DNA from: Prevotella sp.
Lineage (GTDB): Bacteria; Bacteroidota; Bacteroidia; Bacteroidales; Bacteroidaceae
Direction: 5' to 3'
Assembly: GCA_024682415.1 (NCBI GenBank)
Contig: JAIKZG010000005.1
Location: 1-64,000, forward strand
DNA length: 64,000 nucleotides
The position numbers were made by a program, and so were the translations under genes. The notes below the pieces were generated by a model that did not search any database, had not been told where the DNA came from, and saw only the letters and a list, made by a program, of their open reading frames with translations. The stretch's first letter is position 1, and every line of letters starts with the position of its first letter. This document shows, piece after piece, positions 16,142-24,224 of this stretch.

Positions 16142-16690
16142 ATGAACAAGAACAACACAGAGGAACAGTTTAAAGACGTGATGAACGAGTGCCGCGCGCT
16201 CTTTTACGACAAGCTCCACGACTATGGAGCGTCATGGCGCGTGTGGCGTCTGAGCACTGTTGCCGACCAGATATTCATCAAGGCAAAACGCATTCGCACC
16301 CTTGAGATTACTCACGAGGCGATGATCGACGAGGGAAGACGCCCTGAATACATCGGAATAATCAACTACTGCATCGTGGCGATGATACAGCTGGAATTAG
16401 GCTATGCCGAAACGCTCGACATGAGCGCCGACGAGGTGATGACCTATTACGACAAGCACGCTCAGGAGACATTGCAGCTGATGATAAAGAAAAATCATGA
16501 CTACAACGAGGCATGGCGCAGCATGTATGTGAGCACCTACACTGATTTCATTCTCGGAAGAATAAACAGAGTGAAGGAAATATTGACCAACGAGGGCAAG
16601 ACCAATGTGAGCGAGGGGCTCGACTCTCAGTTTATGGACATGATGAACTACTCCGTATTCGGAGCTATCAGATTAAGCGAGAAGAAATAA
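16142..16690 (+). CDS. DUF1599 (Nmad1) domain protein
   Basis: 182 residues made of two copies of the DUF1599/Nmad1 unit: YDKLHDYGASWRVWRLSTVA with DQIFIKAKRIRTLE, and KKNHDYNEAWRSMYVSTYTD with FILGRINRVKEI. The family is named after association with modified-nucleotide systems in phages, but the chromosomal Bacteroidota copies are common and their role is unproven. It precedes the doxX-like/tpiA genes by 31 bases, so it probably belongs to that operon. The upstream promoter excludes the longer frame from 16088. Confidence 0.85.
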   Translation: MNKNNTEEQFKDVMNECRALFYDKLHDYGASWRVWRLSTVADQIFIKAKRIRTLEITHEAMIDEGRRPEYIGIINYCIVAMIQLELGYAETLDMSADEVMTYYDKHAQETLQLMIKKNHDYNEAWRSMYVSTYTDFILGRINRVKEILTNEGKTNVSEGLDSQFMDMMNYSVFGAIRLSEKK

Positions 16691-16721
16691 AGAGGAAAGC
16701 TCCCCACACGAAAAGGAATAA

Positions 16722-18035
16722 ATGGAAAAGCTGAAAACTATAGTAGCCAACATTTGCAGGTTTATCCTCTCCTTCACATTCATCTTCTCAGGATTTGTGA
16801 AGGCGATAGACCCTCTTGGCACGCAATACAAGATAGAGGATTATCTTGAAGCGTTGTCATTGCAGGGACTTCTGCCAAGCTGGATTACGCTGCTATCGTC
16901 GATATTGCTGGCAGCATTAGAGTTTTCGCTTGGCATTTTCCTCCTCTTCGCCATTCGCCGACGCATCGTTGCCCGCGCGATGGCAATATTCCTCGGCATA
17001 ATGACGTTGCTTACGATGTGGCTCGTAGTTGCCGACCCTATAAAAGACTGCGGATGCTTCGGCGACGCGATAACGCTCACCAACGCTGAGACATTAGCCA
17101 AAAACATTATTCTATTGGGATGCGCGATAGTTATCGCCACAGACCCGATGAGAATGATAAGGCTGATATCACGTTCCAACCAATGGATAGCGATAAACTA
17201 CACTATATTGTTTATCATCACCGTGAGCGGCTACTGCTTGTATAATCTTCCGCTGTTCGACTTCCGCCCTTACCACATAGGCGCGAATATTCCCAAAGGA
17301 ATGGCAACGCCCCCTAGCGCGCCAAAGCCGGAATTTGAGACTACTTTCATAATGGAAAAGAACGGTAGCCGAAAGGAGTTTACTCTCGACAACTACCCCG
17401 ACTCCACATGGAAATACATCGACAGCAAGACGGTGATGACCAAGGAGGGATATATTCCTCCCATTCACGATTTCAGCATACAGACCGACGACGGCGATGA
17501 CATTACCGACGACATACTGAGCTACAAAGGCTACACCTTTCTGCTCATCTCGCCAAATCTTGACTATGCCGACGACAGCAATTTCGGCTCTATAGACCAG
17601 ATGTATGAGTATGCTCAGGACTATGGCTACAGATTTATATGCCTCACATCGAGCACGGAAAAGGAGATACAGCATTGGCGCGACATCACAGGAGCTGAAT
17701 ATCCGTTCTGCTTCACCGACGGCACCACGCTGAAGACGATGATACGCAGCAATCCCGGACTTATGCTGATAAAGAACGGAACGATAATCAACAAATGGAG
17801 CCACAACGACTTGCCTAAGACGACAAATCTGAACAGCCCTTTGGAAAAGCTCGAAATAGGAAAAATGCAGCCCGACAGCGTGCCGAAGAAGATAAGCAAG
17901 ATATTCCTGTGGTTCTTCTTGCCTCTGTTCCTTTTGTCGCTTGCCGACAGGCTGTGGGCATGGAGCCAATGGGTGAAGAAAAAAGAAAAGGAAAAATCTA
18001 ACAAAATATATCAACTTCTTAAAAAGAAAAAGACA
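16722..18035 (+). CDS. DoxX/MauE-like membrane protein with thioredoxin-like domain, open into tpiA
   Basis: Residues 1-150 hold four membrane segments of the DoxX/MauE type seen in Bacteroidota ([33 protein letters not shown] with a paired Cys). After a further membrane segment (about 155-180) comes a periplasmic thioredoxin-like domain (residues about 250-370) lacking the CxxC, and a last membrane helix near 395. A redox or quinone-linked role is only a guess. The frame has no stop: it continues directly through [18 protein letters not shown] into the tpiA start at 18036. A TAA at 17999-18001 lies one frame away after runs of A, so a one-base change would restore the usual separate gene. 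Confidence 0.8.
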
Positions 18036-18797
18036 ATGAGAAAAAAAATTGTTGCAGGTAACTGGAAAATGAACATGAACCTGCAGGATGGAGTTGCTCT
18101 CGCTAAAGAGCTGAACGAAGTATTAACTGCTGACAAACCTAACTGTGGTGTAGTAATCTGCACACCATTCATCCACTTGGCAAGCGTTGCTCAGGTGCTC
18201 AACTCTGACGTTATCGGTCTTGGTGCCGAGAACTGCGCTGACAAGGAAAAGGGCGCATTCACAGGCGAAGTTTCTGCCGAGATGGTGAAGAGCACAGGTG
18301 CTCAATATGTAATCCTCGGCCACTCAGAGCGTCGTCAGTATTATGGTGAGACAGCCGAGATTTTGAAAGAAAAGGTACAGCTCGCCCTCGCTAACGGATT
18401 GAAGGTTATCTTCTGCATCGGTGAGACTCTCGAAGAGCGCGAGGCTAACAAGCAGAACGAAGTTGTAAAGGCTGAGCTTGAGGGTTCTGTCTACAACCTC
18501 AACGCTGAGGAATGGAAGAACATCATCCTCGCTTACGAGCCAATCTGGGCTATCGGCACAGGCAAGACCGCTACTGCTGACCAGGCAGAGGAAATGCTTG
18601 CTTACATCCGTAGCACAGTGGAAGAGAAATATGGCAAGCAGGCTGCAGAAGACACTACGATCCTTTACGGTGGCAGCTGCAAGGCTTCTAACGCTCCTGA
18701 ACTCTTCTCTAAGCCAAACATCGACGGTGGACTTATCGGCGGAGCTTCATTGAAGGCAGCCGACTTCAAGGGCATCATCGACGCATGGAAGAAATAA
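18036..18797 (+). CDS. tpiA: Triosephosphate isomerase
   Basis: 253 residues from ATG 18036, the normal TIM length. All catalytic parts are present: Lys in AGNWKMN (residue about 11), His in [13 protein letters not shown], Glu in [13 protein letters not shown] and the loop [12 protein letters not shown] with GGLIGGASL. It interconverts dihydroxyacetone phosphate and glyceraldehyde 3-phosphate in glycolysis. Codon choice changes at this ATG to that of a highly expressed gene, and the A-rich leader before it is typical for strong Bacteroidota starts, so free TpiA is probably made even though the upstream gene reads into it without a stop (a possible 691-residue fusion). Confidence 0.95.
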   Translation: MRKKIVAGNWKMNMNLQDGVALAKELNEVLTADKPNCGVVICTPFIHLASVAQVLNSDVIGLGAENCADKEKGAFTGEVSAEMVKSTGAQYVILGHSERRQYYGETAEILKEKVQLALANGLKVIFCIGETLEEREANKQNEVVKAELEGSVYNLNAEEWKNIILAYEPIWAIGTGKTATADQAEEMLAYIRSTVEEKYGKQAAEDTTILYGGSCKASNAPELFSKPNIDGGLIGGASLKAADFKGIIDAWKK

Positions 18798-18893
18798 GAT
18801 AAACAGATTAAAATCTGTAATATGGAGAAAGCATCAGAGATTCTTTCTTTGCTGCTTTCTCCTTTTCCAGATAAACATATAACATTAAGATAT

Positions 18894-19550
18894 ATGAAGC
18901 AATTCGTCATACTACTGGTTTTCGCCGTCATGGCAGGCTCTTATGCCAATGCGCAGACCTATCTCGAACACTTGCAGAGAAAGCAGGCGACGGGAGGTAC
19001 AGTTACCGTTAATCAAAGCAAAGAGATAGACGAATTGGTCAACAACGTAAAACTTGTTGGCACCGCGCATACTACCCACAGCAGCGCAAAGACACAAATC
19101 TCTAAGACCGGAGAACAACACACTACAGAACAACAGCACACTGCTGCGCATGAGAAGACATCATCACAGCAGCAGACTGCGGAAAAGCCTCATCAGCAGA
19201 AACAGGACACGGCTACAAAAAACGGCAGCGAAGGCGAGTTTGACATTCCTACCGTGGATATGCGCAAAAAGGTGATGCGCAAGAGTTATCGCGTAAGCGG
19301 CTACCGTGTGCAGGCTTATTCTGGCGACAACTCAAGAGCAGCGCGACAGAAAGCGGAGGGCATAGGCAACGCCATAAAGATGAAATATCCTGATCAGCCT
19401 ATCTATGTTCACTTCTATTCTCCTCGCTGGATATGCCGTGTGGGCAACTACCGCTCATACGAGGAAGCAAACCAAATGCTCAAAAACATCAGAGCTATGG
19501 GCTATCGACAGGCATGCATAGTGAAAGGACAAATCACCGTGCAATATTAA
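18894..19550 (+). CDS. Secreted SPOR-domain protein
   Basis: 218 residues from the ATG at 18894, where a good signal peptide begins (MKQFVILLVFAVMAGSYANA). A longer frame from 18822 would bury it. The middle (about residues 60-125) is Gln/His/Thr-rich and low-complexity. The C-terminal 85 residues form a SPOR domain (SGYRVQAYSGDN, YVHFYSPRWICRVGNYRSYE), which binds denuded peptidoglycan at division sites. It follows tpiA and precedes folE, the same order I recall from Bacteroides. Confidence 0.88.
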   Translation: MKQFVILLVFAVMAGSYANAQTYLEHLQRKQATGGTVTVNQSKEIDELVNNVKLVGTAHTTHSSAKTQISKTGEQHTTEQQHTAAHEKTSSQQQTAEKPHQQKQDTATKNGSEGEFDIPTVDMRKKVMRKSYRVSGYRVQAYSGDNSRAARQKAEGIGNAIKMKYPDQPIYVHFYSPRWICRVGNYRSYEEANQMLKNIRAMGYRQACIVKGQITVQY

Positions 19551-19632
19551 AGCAGAAAACAATATTCAAGACACAATATATATTAAGGGAGAAGCGATTC
19601 TCTTATCACATAATACATATAAATAGGTATAT

Positions 19633-20226
19633 ATGAATCCAGAATCAGAAATTCGCCCCGGATTGGACGAATTAGCAGGACATTACAAAGAGGTATTAAG
19701 ATTGTTGGGTGAAGACGCTGAGCGCGAGGGACTGCAAAAAACTCCTATGCGTGTGGCAAAGGCAATGCAAGTGCTCACGAGAGGATATGAGCAAGACCCT
19801 CACAAGGTGCTCACCGACGCTCTCTTTAAGGAGGAATACGACCAGATGGTAATCGTGAAGGACATAGATATGTTTTCTATGTGTGAGCACCACATGCTTC
19901 CATTCTATGGCAAGGCTCATGTGGCTTACATTCCTAACGGATATATCACAGGTCTGAGCAAAATCGCCCGTGTGGTAGACATATTCAGCCATCGCCTGCA
20001 GGTGCAGGAACGCCTGACTCAGCAAATCAAAGATTGCATTCAGGACACCCTCAACCCTCAGGGCGTGATGGTAGTGATAGAAGCCAAGCACATGTGTATG
20101 CAGATGCGCGGTGTGGAGAAGCAACATTCCATCACGACGACGTCGGCATTCAGCGGTGTGTTTGAAGACATCGCGGTACGTGAGGAATTCATGCACTTGC
20201 TGAGAGGAGAATCAAAACGAATCTAA
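19633..20226 (+). CDS. folE: GTP cyclohydrolase I
   Basis: 197 residues with the zinc and active-site motifs of Fol[21 protein letters not shown] (Cys and His ligands, about residues 80-99), [20 protein letters not shown], and [13 protein letters not shown] with the third zinc Cys. It converts GTP to 7,8-dihydroneopterin triphosphate, the first step of folate/pterin synthesis; FolB of the same pathway is at 58995-59378. A hairpin terminator follows. Confidence 0.96.
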   Translation: MNPESEIRPGLDELAGHYKEVLRLLGEDAEREGLQKTPMRVAKAMQVLTRGYEQDPHKVLTDALFKEEYDQMVIVKDIDMFSMCEHHMLPFYGKAHVAYIPNGYITGLSKIARVVDIFSHRLQVQERLTQQIKDCIQDTLNPQGVMVVIEAKHMCMQMRGVEKQHSITTTSAFSGVFEDIAVREEFMHLLRGESKRI

Positions 20227-20234
20227 GACATAAG

Positions 20235-20269
20235 TCCCATGGTGAACAAAAGCCATGGGATTTGTTTTT
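20235..20269 (+). terminator. Terminator after folE
   Basis: 8-bp stem TCCCATGG (20235-20242) with CCATGGGA (20253-20260), 10-base loop, then TTTGTTTTT. Confidence 0.75.
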
Positions 20270-20280
20270 ACAATTAAATC

Positions 20281-21153
20281 ATGAAGAATTTACTGAGAAT
20301 AACATTATTCACTGCGTTGGCATTCATTCTTACATCGTGCCAACTACAGACGAAGAGCGGCAAAGGGTTTAAGTTTGCCGACTATGAAAACGAGGCTACT
20401 GAGCAACAAGCCGAAATAGGAAGCGAAGCTGAACTGAAATCGAATTTAGCTTCCGACTCTCTGCTGATACAGGAAATAACAAATAAGCATACGCCCTCAC
20501 AGATACTCGTAAGGAAAGGATATGTAGCGTCGTATAACAAAGACACGAAATGTCCTAACTGGGTGGCGTGGCATCTCACGGCAGAACATGCCGATGGCAC
20601 AGTGAAACGCCCTCGAAATGCTTTTCATGCTGATGAAGATGTGCCAGAGCCGAGAGCGGAATGGTATGACTACAAACGCACGGGATGGGCACGTGGACAT
20701 ATCTGCCCGGCAGGCGACAACAAATGGGATGAAGAAGCGATGAGGGAGTCATTTCTCATGACAAATATCGTGCCGCAAAATCAAAATCTGAACGATGGCG
20801 ACTGGGCGGAGATAGAAAAGAAATGCAGAAAATGGGCAAAGGAATTCGGCGACATCTACATTGTGGGCGGTCCGTTGCCATACGAAAAGCCTTGGGAGAC
20901 GATAAGCGACAACAAGATCGTAGTGCCACGCGCGATGTTTAAGGTAGTGTTATGTCTGAATGGCGACAAGCCGAAGGCAATAGGATTTGTATATAAGAAT
21001 ATAGCGCAAAACAATCCCAAAAGTCATTATGCCAACACGCTGAAAGAGGTGGAGCGACTTTCGGGTATAAAGTTCTTCCCTACTCTGCCTAAGAAAGTAA
21101 GGAAAGAAATTGATAATTCTTATAATCTAAGCGACTGGGGAATAAAAGACTGA
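20281..21153 (+). CDS. DNA/RNA non-specific endonuclease, lipoprotein
   Basis: 290 residues. The N-terminus carries a lipoprotein signal (LFTALAFILTSCQ, Cys about residue 20). The beta-beta-alpha metal nuclease core is GWARGHICPAGDNKW (about residues 135-149) followed by SFLMTNIVPQNQNLNDGDW, with the metal-binding Asn in the second segment. Family members normally have DRGH; here the residue before RGH is Ala, although the catalytic His is kept. It would act in the periplasm or on the cell surface, perhaps to recover nucleotides. It is convergent with the small lipoprotein at 21157 (3 bases between stops). Confidence 0.88.
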   Translation: MKNLLRITLFTALAFILTSCQLQTKSGKGFKFADYENEATEQQAEIGSEAELKSNLASDSLLIQEITNKHTPSQILVRKGYVASYNKDTKCPNWVAWHLTAEHADGTVKRPRNAFHADEDVPEPRAEWYDYKRTGWARGHICPAGDNKWDEEAMRESFLMTNIVPQNQNLNDGDWAEIEKKCRKWAKEFGDIYIVGGPLPYEKPWETISDNKIVVPRAMFKVVLCLNGDKPKAIGFVYKNIAQNNPKSHYANTLKEVERLSGIKFFPTLPKKVRKEIDNSYNLSDWGIKD

Positions 21154-21156
21154 TTA

Positions 21157-21552
21157 TTATTTGTAATCTTTAGGCGAAAACTTGTCCTGATAAAGCACTT
21201 TATTCCTGTCTTTTGTAGAATAAATGATATAAGAGAAATTGAAGCCTGCCTCTTTGTAATTCTTCAATGAAGTGTTATTCCTAATGCTCTGCAAAAGCCC
21301 CTTATGAATATCTGCTTTCGCGCGAGAGATAAGAGCTGCGTCGTCAAGTTTATCGGTAAAAGAACAATAGCAGATGTAAGTGCGCGTAGACTTATCGAAA
21401 ACAGTGCTGTCGGTGCGCTGATAATTAACCACCGGAGTAGGACAGAATTTCTCTGTGTATTCACGTGCTTCACGCTCCGCACGGTCTTCCAAGCTCTCAT
21501 GACAGGCGGAAAGAAGGAGAAGAGCTATTATAGATAGTGATAAATTCTTCAT
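21157..21552 (-). CDS. Small lipoprotein, unknown
   Basis: 131 residues with a lipoprotein signal MKNLSLSIIALLLLSACHE (Cys residue 17). The mature part contains FCPTPVVNYQRTDSTVFDKS and CYCSFTD but no motif I recognise. It is probably an envelope protein. A -7 box (TAACTTTG, 21590-21583) lies 31 bases upstream, back to back with the lepA promoter. Confidence 0.8.
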   Translation of the reverse strand: MKNLSLSIIALLLLSACHESLEDRAEREAREYTEKFCPTPVVNYQRTDSTVFDKSTRTYICYCSFTDKLDDAALISRAKADIHKGLLQSIRNNTSLKNYKEAGFNFSYIIYSTKDRNKVLYQDKFSPKDYK

Positions 21553-21582
21553 TTTATAGTTCAGTTTTTCTAATTCTTAATG

Positions 21583-21622
21583 CAAAGTTAAGAAGAATAT
21601 AGCGAAAAAATGACTACCTTTG
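21583..21622. promoter_or_regulatory. Divergent promoter boxes, lipoprotein and lepA
   Basis: The minus strand carries TAACTTTG (21590-21583); the plus strand carries TACCTTTG (21615-21622), 31 bases before the lepA ATG. Both fit TAnnTTTG; no clean -33 elements are visible. Confidence 0.5.
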
Positions 21623-21653
21623 CATTGAATTTATCAAAAGGAATACATTATAA

Positions 21654-23435
21654 ATGGATAATATAAGAAATTTTTGCATCATAGCCCACATCGACCACGG
21701 AAAGTCAACCATTGCCGACAGAATGCTGGAATATACCAACACTATCAAGGTGACTGAGGGACAGATGCTCGACGATATGGACCTTGAACGCGAACGAGGT
21801 ATCACCATTAAAAGCCATGCCATACAGATGGAAATGGAACATGAAGGACAGAAATATACTCTGAACCTCATTGATACTCCGGGACACGTAGACTTCTCTT
21901 ACGAGGTGTCGCGAAGCATTGCCGCATGCGAAGGCGCGGTGCTGCTCGTAGACGCTACGCAAGGTGTGCAGGCGCAAACAATTTCTAATCTTTATATGGC
22001 TATTGAGCACGACTTGGAGATTATCCCTGTAATCAACAAGATAGATATGCCTTCAGCCATGCCAGATGAGGTGGAAGACGAAATCATCGACCTCATCGGC
22101 TGTAAACGTGAAGATATTATCCGCGCTTCGGGAAAGACAGGCGAAGGCGTAGACGAAGTGCTGAAAGCAGTAATCGAGCGTGTGCCTGCTCCTACTGGCG
22201 ACGCCAACGCTCCACTGCAAGCATTGATTTTCGACTCTGTGTTTAACTCATTCCGCGGTATCATAGCTTATTTCAAAATAGAAAACGGCATGATACACAA
22301 AGGCGACAAGGTGAAATTCTTCAACACGGGAATGGAATATGTAGCCGACGAGGTGGGAGTTCTGAAAATGGACATGATACCTCGCAAAGAACTCGGCGTA
22401 GGCGAAGTGGGCTACATCATCAGCGGAATAAAAGACGCGACGGAAGTGAAGGTGGGTGATACCATTACTCACATCAGCCGTCCTTGCGAAAAGGCAATCG
22501 CTGGATTCCAGGAAGTGAAGCCGATGGTGTTTGCCGGCGTTTATCCTATAGACCCTTCGGAATATGAAAACCTGAGAGCTTCGATAGAGAAACTGCAGCT
22601 CAACGATGCTTCGCTCACATTCCAGCCGGAATCATCAGTAGCTTTGGGATTTGGTTTCCGCTGCGGATTCCTCGGACTGCTCCACATGGAGATTGTGCAG
22701 GAAAGACTTGACAGAGAGTTTAACATGGACGTAATCACCACCGTGCCTAACGTATCTTACATGGTATACGACAAGCACGGCAACGCAAAAGAGGTCCACA
22801 ACCCAAGCGGATTGCCCGACCCTACTCTCATTGAACATATTGAGGAACCTTACATAAAGGCTTCTATCATTACAAATGCCAACTTTATAGGCCCTATCAT
22901 GAAGCTGTGTCTCGACAAGCGCGGCGAACTGCTGGACCAGAAATATGTGAGTGGCAATCGCGTGGAACTCACTTTCATGCTGCCACTGGGCGAGATTGTT
23001 ATCGACTTTTATGACAAGCTGAAGAGCATAAGCAAAGGTTATGCTTCTTTTGATTATCATATTGATTCTTTCCGCCCGTCGAAACTTGCTAAGCTCGACA
23101 TTCTTCTCAACGGAGAATCTGTCGACGCACTCTCTACCCTCACCCATCAGGACAACGCGGTGACACTCGGACGAAGAATGTGTGAAAAGCTGAAAGACTT
23201 GATACCACGTCAGCAGTTCGACATCGCGATTCAGGCTGCGATAGGCGCGAAGATTGTCGCAAGAGAAACCATTAAGTGCGTGCGCAAAGATGTTACCGCG
23301 AAATGTTATGGCGGTGATGTAAGCCGTAAACGTAAGCTGCTCGAAAAGCAGAAGAAAGGTAAAAAGCGCATGAAGCAGATTGGCAACGTGGAAGTGCCGC
23401 AGAAAGCCTTCCTCGCCGTACTCAAACTCGACTAA
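21654..23435 (+). CDS. lepA: Elongation factor 4 (LepA) GTPase
   Basis: 593 residues, standard length. The G motifs are intact: AHIDHGKST (about residue 10), the switch [14 protein letters not shown] and NKIDMP. The LepA-specific C-terminal domain follows ([20 protein letters not shown], then [17 protein letters not shown]). EF4 binds the ribosome and can back-translocate tRNAs under stress. A Crp-like regulator gene follows after 53 bases, perhaps co-transcribed. Confidence 0.97.
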   Translation: MDNIRNFCIIAHIDHGKSTIADRMLEYTNTIKVTEGQMLDDMDLERERGITIKSHAIQMEMEHEGQKYTLNLIDTPGHVDFSYEVSRSIAACEGAVLLVDATQGVQAQTISNLYMAIEHDLEIIPVINKIDMPSAMPDEVEDEIIDLIGCKREDIIRASGKTGEGVDEVLKAVIERVPAPTGDANAPLQALIFDSVFNSFRGIIAYFKIENGMIHKGDKVKFFNTGMEYVADEVGVLKMDMIPRKELGVGEVGYIISGIKDATEVKVGDTITHISRPCEKAIAGFQEVKPMVFAGVYPIDPSEYENLRASIEKLQLNDASLTFQPESSVALGFGFRCGFLGLLHMEIVQERLDREFNMDVITTVPNVSYMVYDKHGNAKEVHNPSGLPDPTLIEHIEEPYIKASIITNANFIGPIMKLCLDKRGELLDQKYVSGNRVELTFMLPLGEIVIDFYDKLKSISKGYASFDYHIDSFRPSKLAKLDILLNGESVDALSTLTHQDNAVTLGRRMCEKLKDLIPRQQFDIAIQAAIGAKIVARETIKCVRKDVTAKCYGGDVSRKRKLLEKQKKGKKRMKQIGNVEVPQKAFLAVLKLD

Positions 23436-23488
23436 ATTTACAGAAAACTTAATAAAAACTTAAAATATAATTAACAACTAAAGGAGAA

Positions 23489-24097
23489 ATGAAGGAATTA
23501 GCTACTACGACCCGCGACATCGCCAGAGAACTGGCACGCAAATACAGCACGATGACTCATGATGAGCTTGACGCGCTGGAAAGCATTCTTGTGCCAATGA
23601 AATTTGCCAAAGGTGATATGATACTCACTAAAGATGAGATATGTCGCTACATCTATTATATAGACCAGGGACTGATTCGCCAATTCTATTTCAAGAATGA
23701 CAAAGACGGCAACGAAAAGGAAGTGACAGAGCATCTGGGCACAGACCACAGCGTGTTTATGTGCATTGAGAGTCTGTTTAAAGAGGAACCTTCAAAAATA
23801 CAGGTGCAAGCTCTTGAGCCTACTTATATCTTCGCGTTGCCAAAGAAAGAATTGGAACGCGTGGCTTTGCATAACGTGAATATTCAGATGATGTTTCGTA
23901 AGATTCTTGAAGAAAGCCTCATCATCTCTCAGGTACATGCCGACTTGGTGCGCTTCGAGTCAGCTCAAAGTCGCTACAAGAAATTATGCAAGCTACAGCC
24001 ACAGGTTGTGCTTCGCGCTCCGCTGATATATGTGGCAAGTTTCTTGCAGATGACACCAGAAACTCTTAGCCGTGTGCGAGCTACGACATTGATATAA
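23489..24097 (+). CDS. Crp/Fnr-family transcription regulator
   Basis: 202 residues. Residues about 25-130 form a cyclic-nucleotide-binding-type beta barrel (FAKGDMILTKDEICRYIYYI, DQGLIRQFYFKND); the C-terminal part has a short winged helix with recognition helix LIYVASFLQMTPETLSRVRA. There is no Cys cluster as in Fnr, so it is probably not an iron-sulfur sensor; the ligand is unknown. An unusually clear Shine-Dalgarno-like AAAGGAGAA precedes the ATG. Target genes cannot be inferred. Confidence 0.88.
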   Translation: MKELATTTRDIARELARKYSTMTHDELDALESILVPMKFAKGDMILTKDEICRYIYYIDQGLIRQFYFKNDKDGNEKEVTEHLGTDHSVFMCIESLFKEEPSKIQVQALEPTYIFALPKKELERVALHNVNIQMMFRKILEESLIISQVHADLVRFESAQSRYKKLCKLQPQVVLRAPLIYVASFLQMTPETLSRVRATTLI

Positions 24098-24148
24098 ATT
24101 GCGGATATAGTCTATGATTATTTCATAGCGCAATACCATAAAATAAAT

Positions 24149-24196
24149 AGCCCTTCGGACTACGTTATAAAATACGCTGTTCCGAAGGGCTTTTTG
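24149..24196 (+). terminator. Terminator after the Crp-like gene
   Basis: 11-bp perfect stem AGCCCTTCGGA (24149-24159) with 24181-24191, 21-base loop, then TTTTT. It separates this unit from the convergent GH5 gene. Confidence 0.85.
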
Positions 24197-24224
24197 AATT
24201 TATACTTTCTAATTTATTTATATA

